From an uncultured Collinsella sp. (GTDB taxonomy: Bacteria > Actinomycetota > Coriobacteriia > Coriobacteriales > Coriobacteriaceae): a stretch of DNA of 39,793 nt. Location: contig CABSYW010000025.1 in NCBI GenBank assembly GCA_902482035.1, forward strand, positions 1 through 39,793. Reading direction: 5' to 3'. How positions within the stretch are numbered: the stretch's first letter is position 1; each line of letters begins with the position of its first letter. Below the pieces are notes generated by a model. It worked only from the letters and a program-made list of their open reading frames with translations, was not told where the DNA came from and ran no database searches. Below, piece by piece: positions 8,390-16,538 of this stretch. The translations under genes were made by a program, and so were the position numbers.

Positions 8390-8619
8390 GTGGTCAAAAA
8401 ATAGCAAATATGAGTACTGTTACTTTTTTAGTAACAGCGATTTTGAATTAAAAAGGCCAGTCTTGGCCTTTTGTGTCCGGTTTTGGAAGGATGCATCAGC
8501 ATTTTTCGTCCAGCCACGCAATCGTTAATGCACAGACAGAATAGATTTGTACATTATTTTTCGCGCCTAAAATGAAACGCCGTTTGTGACAGTACTCACA
8601 AACGGCGTTTTTTGGCCAC
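8390..8619. repeat. 230-bp terminal-inverted-repeat element, copy 1
   Basis: The left end (8390-8423) contains GTGGTCAAAAAA then ATGAGTACTGTTAC. The right end (8590-8619), read on the other strand, contains GTGGCCAAAAAA then TGAGTACTG. A second element with the same ends and the same 230-bp length lies at 29080-29309. Inside are a hairpin GTTACT/AGTAAC (8419-8436), an AAAAGGCCA/TTGGCCTTTT hairpin near 8450-8471, and a perfect 12-bp stem 8578-8589/8596-8607 followed by T6, which looks like an intrinsic terminator on plus. I see no ORF and no clear target-site duplication. A CCTAGTCATTGGGG repeat fragment sits just left of it (8373-8386). From 8620 to 8703 I see only a weak hairpin with a short T run. 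It could be a MITE-like element or a repeated RNA element. Confidence 0.75.
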
Positions 8620-8703
8620 TGGGGTGTCCGGCAGGTGGCAAGTACCACTCAAAACCGCGTTTTACACGCGCTCGAGCAGGCTCTGGCGTCTGTTTCTACG
8701 CGC

Positions 8704-10062
8704 CTACTCGTTCTTGGGCGCGGGGTGCTTGCAGATCACACTCATGTAGATCATGCCAAGTACGGCCGCGGTGACAGAGCCGGCGAGAATAGCGGCCTTG
8801 GCAGCCAGAACCTCAAACTGGGCCGTCGGGAAGGCGAGGCCGCTGATGAGAATCGACATGGTAAAGCCGATACCGCCCAGAATGCCCACGCCGGCAATCA
8901 TATGCCAGTTGACATTGTGCGGCAGCTCGCAGGCCTTGAGCTTGACCAAGGCGAACGTCATGCCAAAGATACCGATCGGCTTACCCAGCAGCATGCCAAA
9001 GTACACGCCGAGCGTCACCGGGTCGGTGAGCAGCGTGCTCATGTCCACGCCCACTAGGCGAACCTGTGCGTTGACGAACGCAAAGATCGGCAGGATCACA
9101 AAGTTGACCGGCGTGGAGATCAGGCGCTCCATGCGGATGAGCGGCGGGGTCACGCGGTGCATGACGCGCTCGACTTTGGTGGTCGAGACGGTAAAGTCAT
9201 GCTGGCCCAGGATGTGCGCCTCGTCGTCGTAGCGGTCATCGAGCAGCGGCAAGCACTCGCCCAGCCAATCGGTGAGGCTATCAAGCTTAACACCGCACTT
9301 GGCCGGGATGGTGAAGGCCAGGATGACGCCAGCAAGCGTAGCGTGCACGCCGCTCTTGAACATGCAGAACCACAACAGCAGGCCCAGTACCGAATACGGG
9401 GCAAGGCGGTAATGCTGCGTCTTGTTGAGCCACACGAGCGCACAGGTCACAAGCGCGGCGGCGCCCAACCAAAACGGATTGGGGCTCTGACCGTAGAAGA
9501 TGGCGATGGCGGCGATGGAGATGAGGTCGTCGGCGATGGCGAGCGTCGAGAAGAACACGCGCACGCCGTTGGGCACGCGGTTGCCCAAAAGCGACAGCAC
9601 GCCCAGCGCAAAGGCAATATCGGTTGCCATGGGAATGGCCCAGCCGTTGTGCGCGCCGGCATGGTTAAAGATCAGATAGATGCAGGCGGGAACGACGACG
9701 CCGCCCACGGCCGCCAGCATGGGAAGCATAGCCTGGCGCGGGTTCTTGAGCTCGCCAACTGTCATCTCGTACTTAAGCTCAATGCCCACCAACAAAAAGA
9801 AGATCGCCATGAGGAAGTCGTTGACGAAAAGCTCAACGGTGAGACCGGCCGTAAGGTTGCCCAGACCCACATACAGCGGGGTCTCCAAAAAGTGATGGAT
9901 GGCCTCGTAGGCATCGGTGTTGGCGCAAATGACGGCGGCGATGGCGGCGAAGACCATGACGGCGGCGGAAATCGTGCCGTTCTCGGTGATGCGCTCCCAA
10001 ATGTCGTGGCGCTCAAAGCGCTTGCGCTCACGGACGTTGAACAGCTGCTCGGGTGCTGCCAT
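8704..10062 (-). CDS. nhaA: Na+/H+ antiporter NhaA
   Basis: Integral membrane antiporter that expels Na+ in exchange for protons, for sodium and alkaline-pH tolerance. The 452-residue sequence has the NhaA layout with many hydrophobic helices, ATDIAFALGVLSLLG containing the family's ion-binding Asp region, and AIADDLISIAAIAIFY containing the paired Asp of the active site. There is an additional cytoplasmic segment of about 50 residues in the middle (CLPLLDDRYDDEAH), and the C-terminal half continues with GFTMSILISGLAF. The ATG has AAAGGAG 6 nt upstream. Its leader contains a terminator-like hairpin (see 10096-10127), suggesting control by attenuation. Confidence 0.95.
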   Translation of the reverse strand: MAAPEQLFNVRERKRFERHDIWERITENGTISAAVMVFAAIAAVICANTDAYEAIHHFLETPLYVGLGNLTAGLTVELFVNDFLMAIFFLLVGIELKYEMTVGELKNPRQAMLPMLAAVGGVVVPACIYLIFNHAGAHNGWAIPMATDIAFALGVLSLLGNRVPNGVRVFFSTLAIADDLISIAAIAIFYGQSPNPFWLGAAALVTCALVWLNKTQHYRLAPYSVLGLLLWFCMFKSGVHATLAGVILAFTIPAKCGVKLDSLTDWLGECLPLLDDRYDDEAHILGQHDFTVSTTKVERVMHRVTPPLIRMERLISTPVNFVILPIFAFVNAQVRLVGVDMSTLLTDPVTLGVYFGMLLGKPIGIFGMTFALVKLKACELPHNVNWHMIAGVGILGGIGFTMSILISGLAFPTAQFEVLAAKAAILAGSVTAAVLGMIYMSVICKHPAPKNE

Positions 10063-10095
10063 GGGCGGCTCCTTTCACGGGAAAGCTCCCGTCTT

Positions 10096-10127
10096 AAAAA
10101 AGCACGGCCCGCCCAAGTGGCGGCGCC
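10096..10127 (-). promoter_or_regulatory. Terminator-like hairpin in the nhaA 5' leader
   Basis: On the minus strand a GC-rich stem (CGGCxCGCC pairing with GGCGxGCCG, 10104-10127) is followed by T6 (plus A6 at 10096-10101), 34 nt before the nhaA start. A second small hairpin, ACGGGA/TCCCGT, sits between it and the ribosome-binding site (about 10076-10091). A terminator just upstream of a gene on the same strand suggests an attenuator or riboswitch expression platform. The 140 nt between it and the ppaC terminator could hold the sensing part, including GTTGA/TCAAC arms (about 10207-10227). I cannot name an aptamer class. Confidence 0.55.
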
Positions 10128-10269
10128 GCGCTCTAACGTATTACGCTTGCATCTAGCCTACCCTGCACGACAAGCGCGCAAGCGTGGCCGAAAAGCGGAA
10201 CCACAGGTTGAACATTATTTGCTCAACGGCACGGGCACGCCTGTCCAAGAGACGACGCGGCGACGTGCA

Positions 10270-10310
10270 CAAAAAACGACCGGAGCGCGGGGCGTCCGCG
10301 ATCCGGTCGT
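10270..10310 (-). terminator. Rho-independent terminator after ppaC
   Basis: The stem ACGACCGGA (10276-10284) / TCCGGTCGT (10302-10310), with an inner CGCGG/CCGCG pairing, is followed on the minus strand by T6. It ends the pyrophosphatase transcript. Confidence 0.85.
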
Positions 10311-10329
10311 GGCGTTTGGTCAACTAAAC

Positions 10330-11253
10330 CTAGCAGGCGGCCATGATGGGGGCAGCGACCTGCTTCTTACGGGAGAGGACGCCCGGCATCCAGACGCCGT
10401 CGTGCTCGTCGGCAATGCCCAGGCCCTTCTGAGCAGCCTCGGTCTCGCCCTCGAGCAGGACCTGCGAGCCCTCCTCCATGATGTCGGTGATGCACAGGAC
10501 GATGCCGTCGGCACCCTTCTCGGCGGCGTAGGCGCGCATGGCCTCGCGAATCTCGTCGATCATGCCAAGCGCACGGCTCTTGTCGACAGTCTCGTACTGG
10601 CCGATGAGCAGCTTCTTGCCGGCGGGCTCGAACATCTTGATGTCGTTGCCAACCATCTCGGCTGCGGTGAAGGAGCCGGACGGGCGGGTGAGGAAGACCT
10701 CCATGCCAAACTTGACCGGGTCGACGCCCACCTGCTCGCCGAGCTTGGCGGCGACGGCGCGGTCGACATCGGTGGTGGTGGGGCTCTTGAGCATGAGCGT
10801 GTCGGTCATCATGGCCGAGAGCAGCAGCTTGGCCTGAACGTCGGAAAGCTCAACGCCGAGCACGCCGGCGAGTTTGGTGACGATGGTGCAGCTGGAGCCC
10901 CAGGGCAGGCAGATGTAGTGCAGCGGGCCGGCGGTCTCGAAGTCGCCGATGCGGTGATGATCGACAACGCCAAAGACCGTGGCGTCCTTAAGGCCGGCGA
11001 CGGACTGGGCAGACTCGTTGTGGTCGGTGAGGACGACGAGCTGACCAGCCTCGACGGACTCGATCACGCGGGGCTCGGCGATGCCGGCGTCGGCGAGCAG
11101 CTTGGCGGACTCGGCCGGAAGCTGACCAAGGGCGCAGGCCTCGTAGGTGTTGCCGGCATACTCAACCTGGTTGAGCAGCTGGGACAGGACGACGGCGCTC
11201 ATGATGGCGTCGTTATCGGGGTTCTGGTGACCAAAGACAAGAACGTTTGCCAT
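10330..11253 (-). CDS. ppaC: Manganese-dependent inorganic pyrophosphatase (family II)
   Basis: Hydrolyses pyrophosphate to two phosphates in the cytosol, pulling biosynthetic reactions forward. It is a DHH-family phosphoesterase of 307 residues, the normal length. Metal ligands are visible as H9, D13 and D15 in FGHQNPDNDA and the DHH motif in VVDHHRIGDF. The C-terminal DHHA2 domain ends with the RKKQ signature (LSRKKQVAAPI). The CBS/DRTGG regulatory insert of some family members is absent. The ATG has GGAGG 6 nt upstream, and the gene has its own terminator. Confidence 0.97.
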   Translation of the reverse strand: MANVLVFGHQNPDNDAIMSAVVLSQLLNQVEYAGNTYEACALGQLPAESAKLLADAGIAEPRVIESVEAGQLVVLTDHNESAQSVAGLKDATVFGVVDHHRIGDFETAGPLHYICLPWGSSCTIVTKLAGVLGVELSDVQAKLLLSAMMTDTLMLKSPTTTDVDRAVAAKLGEQVGVDPVKFGMEVFLTRPSGSFTAAEMVGNDIKMFEPAGKKLLIGQYETVDKSRALGMIDEIREAMRAYAAEKGADGIVLCITDIMEEGSQVLLEGETEAAQKGLGIADEHDGVWMPGVLSRKKQVAAPIMAAC

Positions 11254-11400
11254 GGATATCCTCCACTTGATATGTGTACTTGGACGTAGCTATGGTAGCA
11301 CGCTGGCGCCGAACCTTATGAGACGCAAGGGCCGCGGCGCAATTTGGGGCGAGCCTGGGGGCGAAGTCTGCCCCCTTGTACCACCGCCCTCCTGCACCGA

Positions 11401-12354
11401 CTATTTACCGGCGGCGCGCAGGGCTACGTAGGCGGCACCGATGATGCCGGCGTCGTTTCCGAGCGAAGCGACCTTAATGGGCGTCTCGCGCGAGGCAGAG
11501 AGCGCGTACTGCTTAAAGTGCTCGCGAACCTTGTCGAGATAAACATCGGCCGAGGCAGACGCGCCGCCACCGATCAGGAACATCTCGGGGTCGACCACGT
11601 TGGCGATAAGCGCCAGGGCGCGGCCAAGGTAGTCGGCCATGGTGTCGGCTGCGGCCAGCGCAAGCTTGTCGCCCTCGCGGCAGGCCTGGAACACGTCCTT
11701 GGAATCGGAGGGGCCGGTGAGCTCAATGGGCTCGACGCCCGCCTTCTTGCACTCGGCAAGGTAGTTGCTCACCACGCCGGTGGCGCTGGAATACTGCTCC
11801 AGATGGCCATGGCCGCCACAGCCGCAGGTGCGCTCCTCGGCCGGGTTCAGGCACATGTGGCCAATCTCGCCGCCGGCGCCCACAACGCCCGATACCACGT
11901 CGCCGTTAACGATAACGCCGCCGCCCACGCCGGTACCGATGGTGACCATCACCACGTTCTGCACGCCCTTGGCAGAACCGAGCCAGGCCTCGCCCATGGC
12001 AGCGGCGTTGGCATCGTTCTCATACTTAACGACCGCATCGGGGCAGTGCTTCTGAATGGCGACCCTCAGCTCGGGCAGGTTAATGGCAATGTTGGCCTTG
12101 ACCTTGGCATCGCCCGACGCCGGGATGGGACACGGAACGGCCAGGCCAATGCCCGCCACAAAGGCACGCGGAATCTGTGCCTTGGCGACCACCTGGTCGA
12201 TAGCCTCGGTCACCGCGGCAAAGCCCGCAGCGTCAACGATAGGAGGCGTGGGCACGCTGGCCTTGGCAAGCAGGTTGCCGTCCTCGTCGAACAGGCCCTC
12301 CTTAACCGAAGTGCCGCCGACGTCGATGCCGATGTAGTACTGCTTAGGTTCCAT
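11401..12354 (-). CDS. glk: ROK-family glucokinase
   Basis: Phosphorylates glucose with ATP to glucose-6-phosphate. The 317-residue ROK protein has the phosphate-binding motif DVGGTS at 11-16, the catalytic Asp D114 in YENDANAAAMGE, the GTGVGGG loop at 141-147, and the ROK zinc motif CGCGGHGHLEQY at 177-188. The ATG at 12354 has AAAGGTGGG just upstream and gives the canonical start; the longer frame would add residues unlike the family. It sits downstream of the beta-glucoside PTS operon but beyond that operon's terminator, so it is probably transcribed separately. It could use glucose released by the GH1 enzyme. Confidence 0.93.
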   Translation of the reverse strand: MEPKQYYIGIDVGGTSVKEGLFDEDGNLLAKASVPTPPIVDAAGFAAVTEAIDQVVAKAQIPRAFVAGIGLAVPCPIPASGDAKVKANIAINLPELRVAIQKHCPDAVVKYENDANAAAMGEAWLGSAKGVQNVVMVTIGTGVGGGVIVNGDVVSGVVGAGGEIGHMCLNPAEERTCGCGGHGHLEQYSSATGVVSNYLAECKKAGVEPIELTGPSDSKDVFQACREGDKLALAAADTMADYLGRALALIANVVDPEMFLIGGGASASADVYLDKVREHFKQYALSASRETPIKVASLGNDAGIIGAAYVALRAAGK

Positions 12355-12409
12355 GGGAGCCCACCTTTCTCGTTTAAACATTGCCTGTATGGTACCGCTC
12401 TCAAGGCAA

Positions 12410-12450
12410 AAACCTACCAAAAAGGGACAGGTTTGTTTTGGCAGGTTTTA
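12410..12450. repeat. REP-like element, GGACAGGTTTGTTTTGGCAGG type
   Basis: Inverted arms AAAACCTACCAA (12410-12421) and TTGGCAGGTTTT (12438-12449) flank GGGACAGGTTTGTT. The motif is nearly identical to both arms of the palindrome at 16301-16386, so it is a half-size relative of it. It lies upstream of the glk start, in its likely promoter or leader. Confidence 0.65.
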
Positions 12451-12499
12451 TCTGGGGTAACGCAATTGGCTGCCCAACAGGCCGCGCAAGACCATCCCC

Positions 12500-12537
12500 A
12501 AAAATAAAGGCGCCGGGAGGCGGAGGCTCCCGGCGCC
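12500..12537 (-). terminator. Rho-independent terminator of the beta-glucoside operon
   Basis: A perfect 11-bp GC stem (GGCGCCGGGAG 12509-12519 / CTCCCGGCGCC 12527-12537) is followed on the minus strand by TTTATTTTT. It lies 58 nt after the EIIA gene. Confidence 0.87.
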
Positions 12538-12595
12538 CGTCAAAGGGACTATGTTGTCTGTTGGACCGCACGGTCCGTCGCGGCGATAACGCCGA

Positions 12596-12928
12596 CTAGG
12601 CCTTAAGTGCCTGCAGCTGCTTGTGGATTTCGATGAGCTCCGTCGCCATGACGCGCATGGTCTCGGTGCCGGCCATCTGGTCCTCGGCATGCAGCAGAAT
12701 CAACGGGGCCTCGCCGTTACGCTCGCCGTTGGCCTCTTTCTTCAGAAGCCCCATGTGAACATCGTGGCCACCGTTATAGGCCTCGTCGCCCTGCTTGATA
12801 AGCTCCTCGGCGGCGTCAAAATCGCCCTCCTTGGCCTTCTGCACGGCATTGATGTACATGCTCTTGGCGGTACCGACGTAGCTGATGATCTCAAAGCAGG
12901 TCATCTGCAGTTCGTTCATATCCTCCAT
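12596..12928 (-). CDS. PTS lactose/cellobiose-family EIIA component
   Basis: Soluble phosphocarrier that takes phosphate from HPr and passes it to EIIB. The three-helix lactose/cellobiose EIIA family is recognised by its length (110 residues with this start) and by the phosphorylated His in LLHAEDQ (H80). The ATG at 12928 was chosen; an ATG at 12919 and a GTG at 12937 are also possible, and only 12928 combines a plausible SD spacing with the ATG codon. It follows the EIIB gene with almost no gap and is the last gene of the operon. Confidence 0.93.
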   Translation of the reverse strand: MEDMNELQMTCFEIISYVGTAKSMYINAVQKAKEGDFDAAEELIKQGDEAYNGGHDVHMGLLKKEANGERNGEAPLILLHAEDQMAGTETMRVMATELIEIHKQLQALKA

Positions 12929-12937
12929 GCGGAGCAC

Positions 12938-13240
12938 CTAGCCCATCACGCTGACGCAGTGGTCGATGATGCCGGCAGCGTTCATGCGGCCGTAGTCGAC
13001 CATGTTAATGACCTCGACCGGGAAGCGGCCGGCGGCCTCCTTCTCAAAATCGCCCTTGGTGTAGCCGATCTGTGGGCCAAGCAGCAACATGTCGCACTCG
13101 TCCAGGTGATCGTGGGCCTCGTTCATGGGACGAGCCTCGACCTCAATATCCAGACCACGGTTTGCAACCTCGGCCTGCATCTTCTGGACCAGCAGGCTCG
13201 TGGACATACCGGCATTGCAGCAGAGCATGATCTTCTTCAT
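12938..13240 (-). CDS. PTS lactose/cellobiose-family EIIB component
   Basis: Cytoplasmic phosphotransfer protein that passes phosphate to the incoming sugar at EIIC. It has the standard length of 100 residues. C8 in LCCNAGMSTSLL is the phosphorylated cysteine in the conserved CxAGMSTS loop, and the LLLGPQIGY segment is typical of the family. A GAGGAAACC stretch lies directly before the ATG. It sits between EIIC and EIIA. Confidence 0.95.
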   Translation of the reverse strand: MKKIMLCCNAGMSTSLLVQKMQAEVANRGLDIEVEARPMNEAHDHLDECDMLLLGPQIGYTKGDFEKEAAGRFPVEVINMVDYGRMNAAGIIDHCVSVMG

Positions 13241-13341
13241 GGTTTCCTCCTTATAACTGCGCGGCGCGCAGACGACAACTGGTTTTATTCCTTGCGGCTA
13301 TTGTGCCCACCCCCCGCATCTTTACACAAGGGAGAGAGCCG

Positions 13342-13370
13342 CGGGCACCGGCACCGCGTACCGGTGCCCG
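13342..13370. other. Intercistronic hairpin between EIIC and EIIB genes
   Basis: Perfect 10-bp arms CGGGCACCGG / CCGGTGCCCG enclose 9 bases and have no T run. It lies in a 160-nt gap inside an otherwise compact operon, so it may protect the mRNA or set the ratio of EIIC to EIIB/EIIA rather than terminate it. Confidence 0.55.
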
Positions 13371-13400
13371 CAAAGGTGAAAGGGACGAACGTTAGGCGTT

Positions 13401-14743
13401 CTACTCGGCGAGAGCCTCCTGCTTGGCGATTGCCTTTTCGGAAATCTTCATAAAGGGCAGGTAGACGGCCATGCCAATGACAATCTCGAGAGCCTGCCAC
13501 ACGCCGGCGCGCCAGTCAAAGCCCGTAGCGAGCAGGGCATTGATGACGGGAGGCATGGTCCAGGGCACCTGGGCGATGCAGGGGCTGATGATGCCTGCGC
13601 AGGTAAGGCCATAGGTGATGCCGATGAACAGATCGGGGAGGAGGACAAACGGAATCATGAGCGGCAGGTTGTACACGATGGGGTAACCGTAGATAACCGG
13701 CTCGTTGATGTTGAACAGACCAGGCAGGATAGCCATCTTGGAAACGGTCTCGGAAGCCTTGTTCTTGGAGAACAGGAGCGTGTCGAGCAGAAGCATGAGG
13801 GTGCAGCCCGAGCCGCCGATGAGGGCAAAGCTGTTAACGATCTGCATGTTCATGTAGTGATCGGGCTGGATGGTGCCACCGGCGGCGAAGGTAGCCATGT
13901 TGTCGACGATGAGCATGGTCAGGATCGGCTCGACGGTAGCGCCAGAGATGGTGGACTGGTGAATACCGACGCAGAACAGCAGGTTAGCAAGGGTGTAGAT
14001 GAGGATAACAGCCCACGGACCGGCGTTCATGATGTTCTTGAGCGGGTTGGAGATGCACGTGGAGATGATGGCGCACAGATCGGTGCCGGCGCACACGGCG
14101 AGCAGGGCTGCGGCAAGAGCGAAGATTGCGAGGTTGAGCAGCATCGGGATCATGACGTTGAAGGAGTTGGAGACCGCGGGAGGCACGCCCTCGCCCAGCT
14201 TAACCTTGAGCTTCTCGACGCCAGAAATCTTGATGAAGAGCGAAACGGAGAGCAGAGCGATGATAATGGCCGAGAACAGACCGTTGGTGCCGGTGTTGGC
14301 AGTCGAAAGGGCGCCCGTGACCTCGGCGGAGGTAATCTTGTCGGTGAGCAGCGGGCTCGTGGCAGCAAGCGAGGCGGTGATCTGCTGCGGCATCATGATG
14401 ACGAAGGCAGAGATGGCGACGACCACGCAAGCGAGCGGGTTATCGAAACGCTTGTTCTTGGCGAGGCTGTAGCCAATCAATCCGGCCAAGATAATGGCAG
14501 AGACGTTGAGGGTGCCCAGCGTAATTGCCGAGCCCCACGTCTGAAGGTTGGCAAGGCCCGCCGCATCGAGCGGGAACAGAGGGAACACGACGTTGTTAAT
14601 AAGAACCGCGATACCCGCAAGGATATAGAGCGGCGTGATGGTCGCGAAGGCGTCACGCAGGGAACGCAGGTGAACCTGGTTTCCCACCTTCGCAGAGACC
14701 TCGGCAAACTTGTCGAGGAAGCTCTTCCGTTGTCACTGGCCAT
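13401..14743 (-). CDS. PTS lactose/cellobiose-family EIIC permease, apparent N-terminal frameshift
   Basis: Membrane component that binds and transports the beta-glucoside. The readable part (14687-13401, 428 residues) is a multi-helix EIIC with family segments such as ATITPLYILAGIAVLI and NINEPVIYGYPIVYN. The natural start is the ATG at 14743 (AGGAG 6 nt upstream), which reads MASDNG and then leaves frame. Adding one base near 14725-14728 (minus GGAAGAGC to GGAAAGAGC) restores MASDNGKSFLDKFAEVSAKV joining directly to GNQVHLRSL, giving 447 residues. It is either a sequencing or assembly deletion in a short A run or a real frameshift. Without repair, only a GTG at 14687 with a weak SD could start the protein. 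It is the second gene of the beta-glucoside operon. Confidence 0.88.
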
Positions 14744-14863
14744 GATTGCTCCTAACTTTCAAATCCGGCCTTTTCCTATGCGCACGGTGGTCTGTCGCCC
14801 TCTGCCACCAGATGTGCCATGTGTTGCGCGCGGCGGCGCGCGGTCTGGGCGTTCGCCCGGTCG

Positions 14864-16264
14864 CTAATCAACCACGTGGGTCGTGGCGACCTGTTTGAGC
14901 CAGGCTGCCGACTTCTTAAGGCGGCGCTTATAGCCATCCATCAGATCGACCTCGACAAAGCCGTAACGATTCTTAAAGGCATTAGCCCAAGACCAGTTAT
15001 CGATGACGGCCCAGTAGTGATAGCCCCGGCATTTGGCACCCTCGGAGATTGCCTTGGCAACCCACTCCAGGTGCTGGCGTACAAAGTCGACGCGGTAGTC
15101 ATCCTGGATGGTTCCTTCGGCGTCACGGTTCTTGTATTCGTCCATGATGCCGATGCCGTTCTCGGAAACGAACCACTCAAGATCGGGGTAGTTCTTAGCG
15201 CAGTCCATGCCAAAGTCGTAGAGGCCCTGCGGGTAGATCTCCCAGCCGCGGCTCTCGTTCATAACGGCGTCGGGCCATACGTACTCGTCGGCAAAGTGCG
15301 GCAGGCCGTACTGGTCGACCTTGCTCGCCGGTGCCTGAACACGCGTGGGGTGGTAGTAGTTGCAGCCGAGCCAGTCGACAACGCCCTGCTTGAGAATCTC
15401 TTGGTCGCCGGCACGGAACGGGAGCTTAACGCCGCCCTCGGCCAGGCTGTCGAGCACGTCGGCAGGAAGCTCGCCCTTGGTAATAAGGTCGAGCCACCAG
15501 CGATTGTTGATGCCGCTGGTCATACGCACGGCCTCGAGGTCTGCCTCGCTGGGGTTCTCCTTGGTGTAGACCGGGGTAAAGCAGTTGATCATGCCGATCT
15601 TGGCATCGGCGCGAATAGCGCCCTCGTCATAGGCGCGACGGTAGTTGGCCACGGCCAGCGCATGTGCCAGCGAGATGTGATACTGCACGGTGCGGGCGCG
15701 GTTGAAGTCGTGGAGCTGCGGGAACCACACGCCCTCCTGATAGCGCTGCTCGGGCTCGACGATGGGCTCGTTAAAGGTGAACCAGTACTTAATCTCCTGG
15801 CCAAACTCGTGGAAGGCGACGTCGGCGTAATGCGCGTAAGCCTCGACGACCTCACGGCTCTCCCAGCCGCCACGGTTAAAGAGGTAGGTGGGCATGTCAA
15901 AGTGGTACAGGTTGACGAACGGCTCCAGACCAGCCTCGCGAGAGGCGCGGAACAGCTCGTGATACCACGCGGCGCCCTCCTCGTTAAGGTTGCCGTCGGC
16001 ATCGAGCAGACGGCTCCACTGGATGGAAGTGCGATAGGTATTCAGGCCCAAGTCCTTCAAAATGCGAAAGTCTTCCTGGTACTTGGCCATAAAGTCATTG
16101 CCGGCATAAGAGCCAACGCAGTTGTAGAACGAACCCAGATCCTGGATGGACCAGGTGTCCCACAGGTTCTCGAGCTTGCCGCCCTGGTTCCACTGACCCT
16201 CAGTCTGCGGGCCGGACATAGCAGCGCCAAAGAAGAAGTCGTTGGGCAGCTGATACTGTGCCAT
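14864..16264 (-). CDS. bglA: GH1 6-phospho-beta-glucosidase
   Basis: Splits phosphorylated beta-glucosides such as cellobiose-6-phosphate imported by the adjacent PTS. It is a glycoside hydrolase family 1 (beta/alpha)8 barrel of 466 residues. The acid/base is E166 in WFTFNEP and the nucleophile is E368 in FVSENGIG; the C-terminal NWSWANAFKNRYGFVEVD is standard. I infer the phospho-substrate from the operon. The ATG at 16264 has GAGG 6 nt upstream; the TTG just before it is not needed. It is the first gene of the operon and is read from the promoter at 16432-16459, next to the divergent GntR regulator. Confidence 0.94.
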   Translation of the reverse strand: MAQYQLPNDFFFGAAMSGPQTEGQWNQGGKLENLWDTWSIQDLGSFYNCVGSYAGNDFMAKYQEDFRILKDLGLNTYRTSIQWSRLLDADGNLNEEGAAWYHELFRASREAGLEPFVNLYHFDMPTYLFNRGGWESREVVEAYAHYADVAFHEFGQEIKYWFTFNEPIVEPEQRYQEGVWFPQLHDFNRARTVQYHISLAHALAVANYRRAYDEGAIRADAKIGMINCFTPVYTKENPSEADLEAVRMTSGINNRWWLDLITKGELPADVLDSLAEGGVKLPFRAGDQEILKQGVVDWLGCNYYHPTRVQAPASKVDQYGLPHFADEYVWPDAVMNESRGWEIYPQGLYDFGMDCAKNYPDLEWFVSENGIGIMDEYKNRDAEGTIQDDYRVDFVRQHLEWVAKAISEGAKCRGYHYWAVIDNWSWANAFKNRYGFVEVDLMDGYKRRLKKSAAWLKQVATTHVVD

Positions 16265-16300
16265 CAAAGTCCTCGCTTTCGTGTTCTAGAGCTTCCGGTT

Positions 16301-16386
16301 GGAGACGGGTTTGCTTTGGCAGGTTATCCGGCGCGGGCGCGCACCGGTCATACCGATATCCAACCTGCCAAAACAAAACCGTCCCC
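16301..16386. repeat. REP-like palindrome upstream of the beta-glucoside operon
   Basis: Arms 16301-16325 (GGAGACGGGTTTGCTTTGGC...) and 16362-16386 (complement GGGGACGGTTTTGTTTTGGC...) match with few differences and flank a GC-rich centre. A half-copy lies at 12410-12450. It falls in the 5' leader of the bglA mRNA, between promoter and start codon, so the RNA can fold into a long hairpin. Confidence 0.75.
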
Positions 16387-16431
16387 AAACGGTCGATCCT
16401 GTTGTGTGGAAGGATTCCGTTCGTTGCTTAA

Positions 16432-16459
16432 ACTATAGCGCTCTAATTTTAAAAGTAAA
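16432..16459 (-). promoter_or_regulatory. Predicted sigma-A promoter of the beta-glucoside operon
   Basis: On the minus strand, -35 TTTACT (16454-16459) and -10 TATAGT (16432-16437) are separated by 16 bp. The -35 overlaps an AAAAGTAA box, so a regulator bound there would block polymerase. Confidence 0.6.
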
Positions 16460-16538
16460 GCGTCTTTTTCTTTTTTCTTTCTCGAACTTCTTAGATAAAA
16501 GTAATATGGGTGCCCTGTTGAGGGTTATACTTACTTTT
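16451..16538. promoter_or_regulatory. AAAAGTAA boxes, candidate operators for the GntR regulator
   Basis: AAAAGTAA occurs at 16451-16458 and 16497-16504, and on the opposite strand at 16531-16538. One overlaps the -35 of the bglA promoter, and one lies just upstream of the regulator's ribosome-binding site, between a possible TTGAGG (16518-16523) and TATTCA (16540-16545). The AT-rich, repeated, two-orientation layout in a divergent intergenic region suggests operator sites. Binding is inferred, not shown. Confidence 0.5.

Noticed and set aside
8095..8451. 118-codon frame overlapping the small gene at 8117
   Set aside because: It runs into the 230-bp element, is Arg/Pro-rich, and lacks the AAGGAGG that supports the 8117 start.
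8390..8619. CRISPR-like or direct-repeat array
   Set aside because: Repeats here are inverted ends and hairpins, not regularly spaced direct repeats.
9157..11289. 710-codon open frame on plus, opposite nhaA and ppaC
   Set aside because: Shadow frame over well-defined genes and their intergenic region; composition is typical of antisense high-GC frames.
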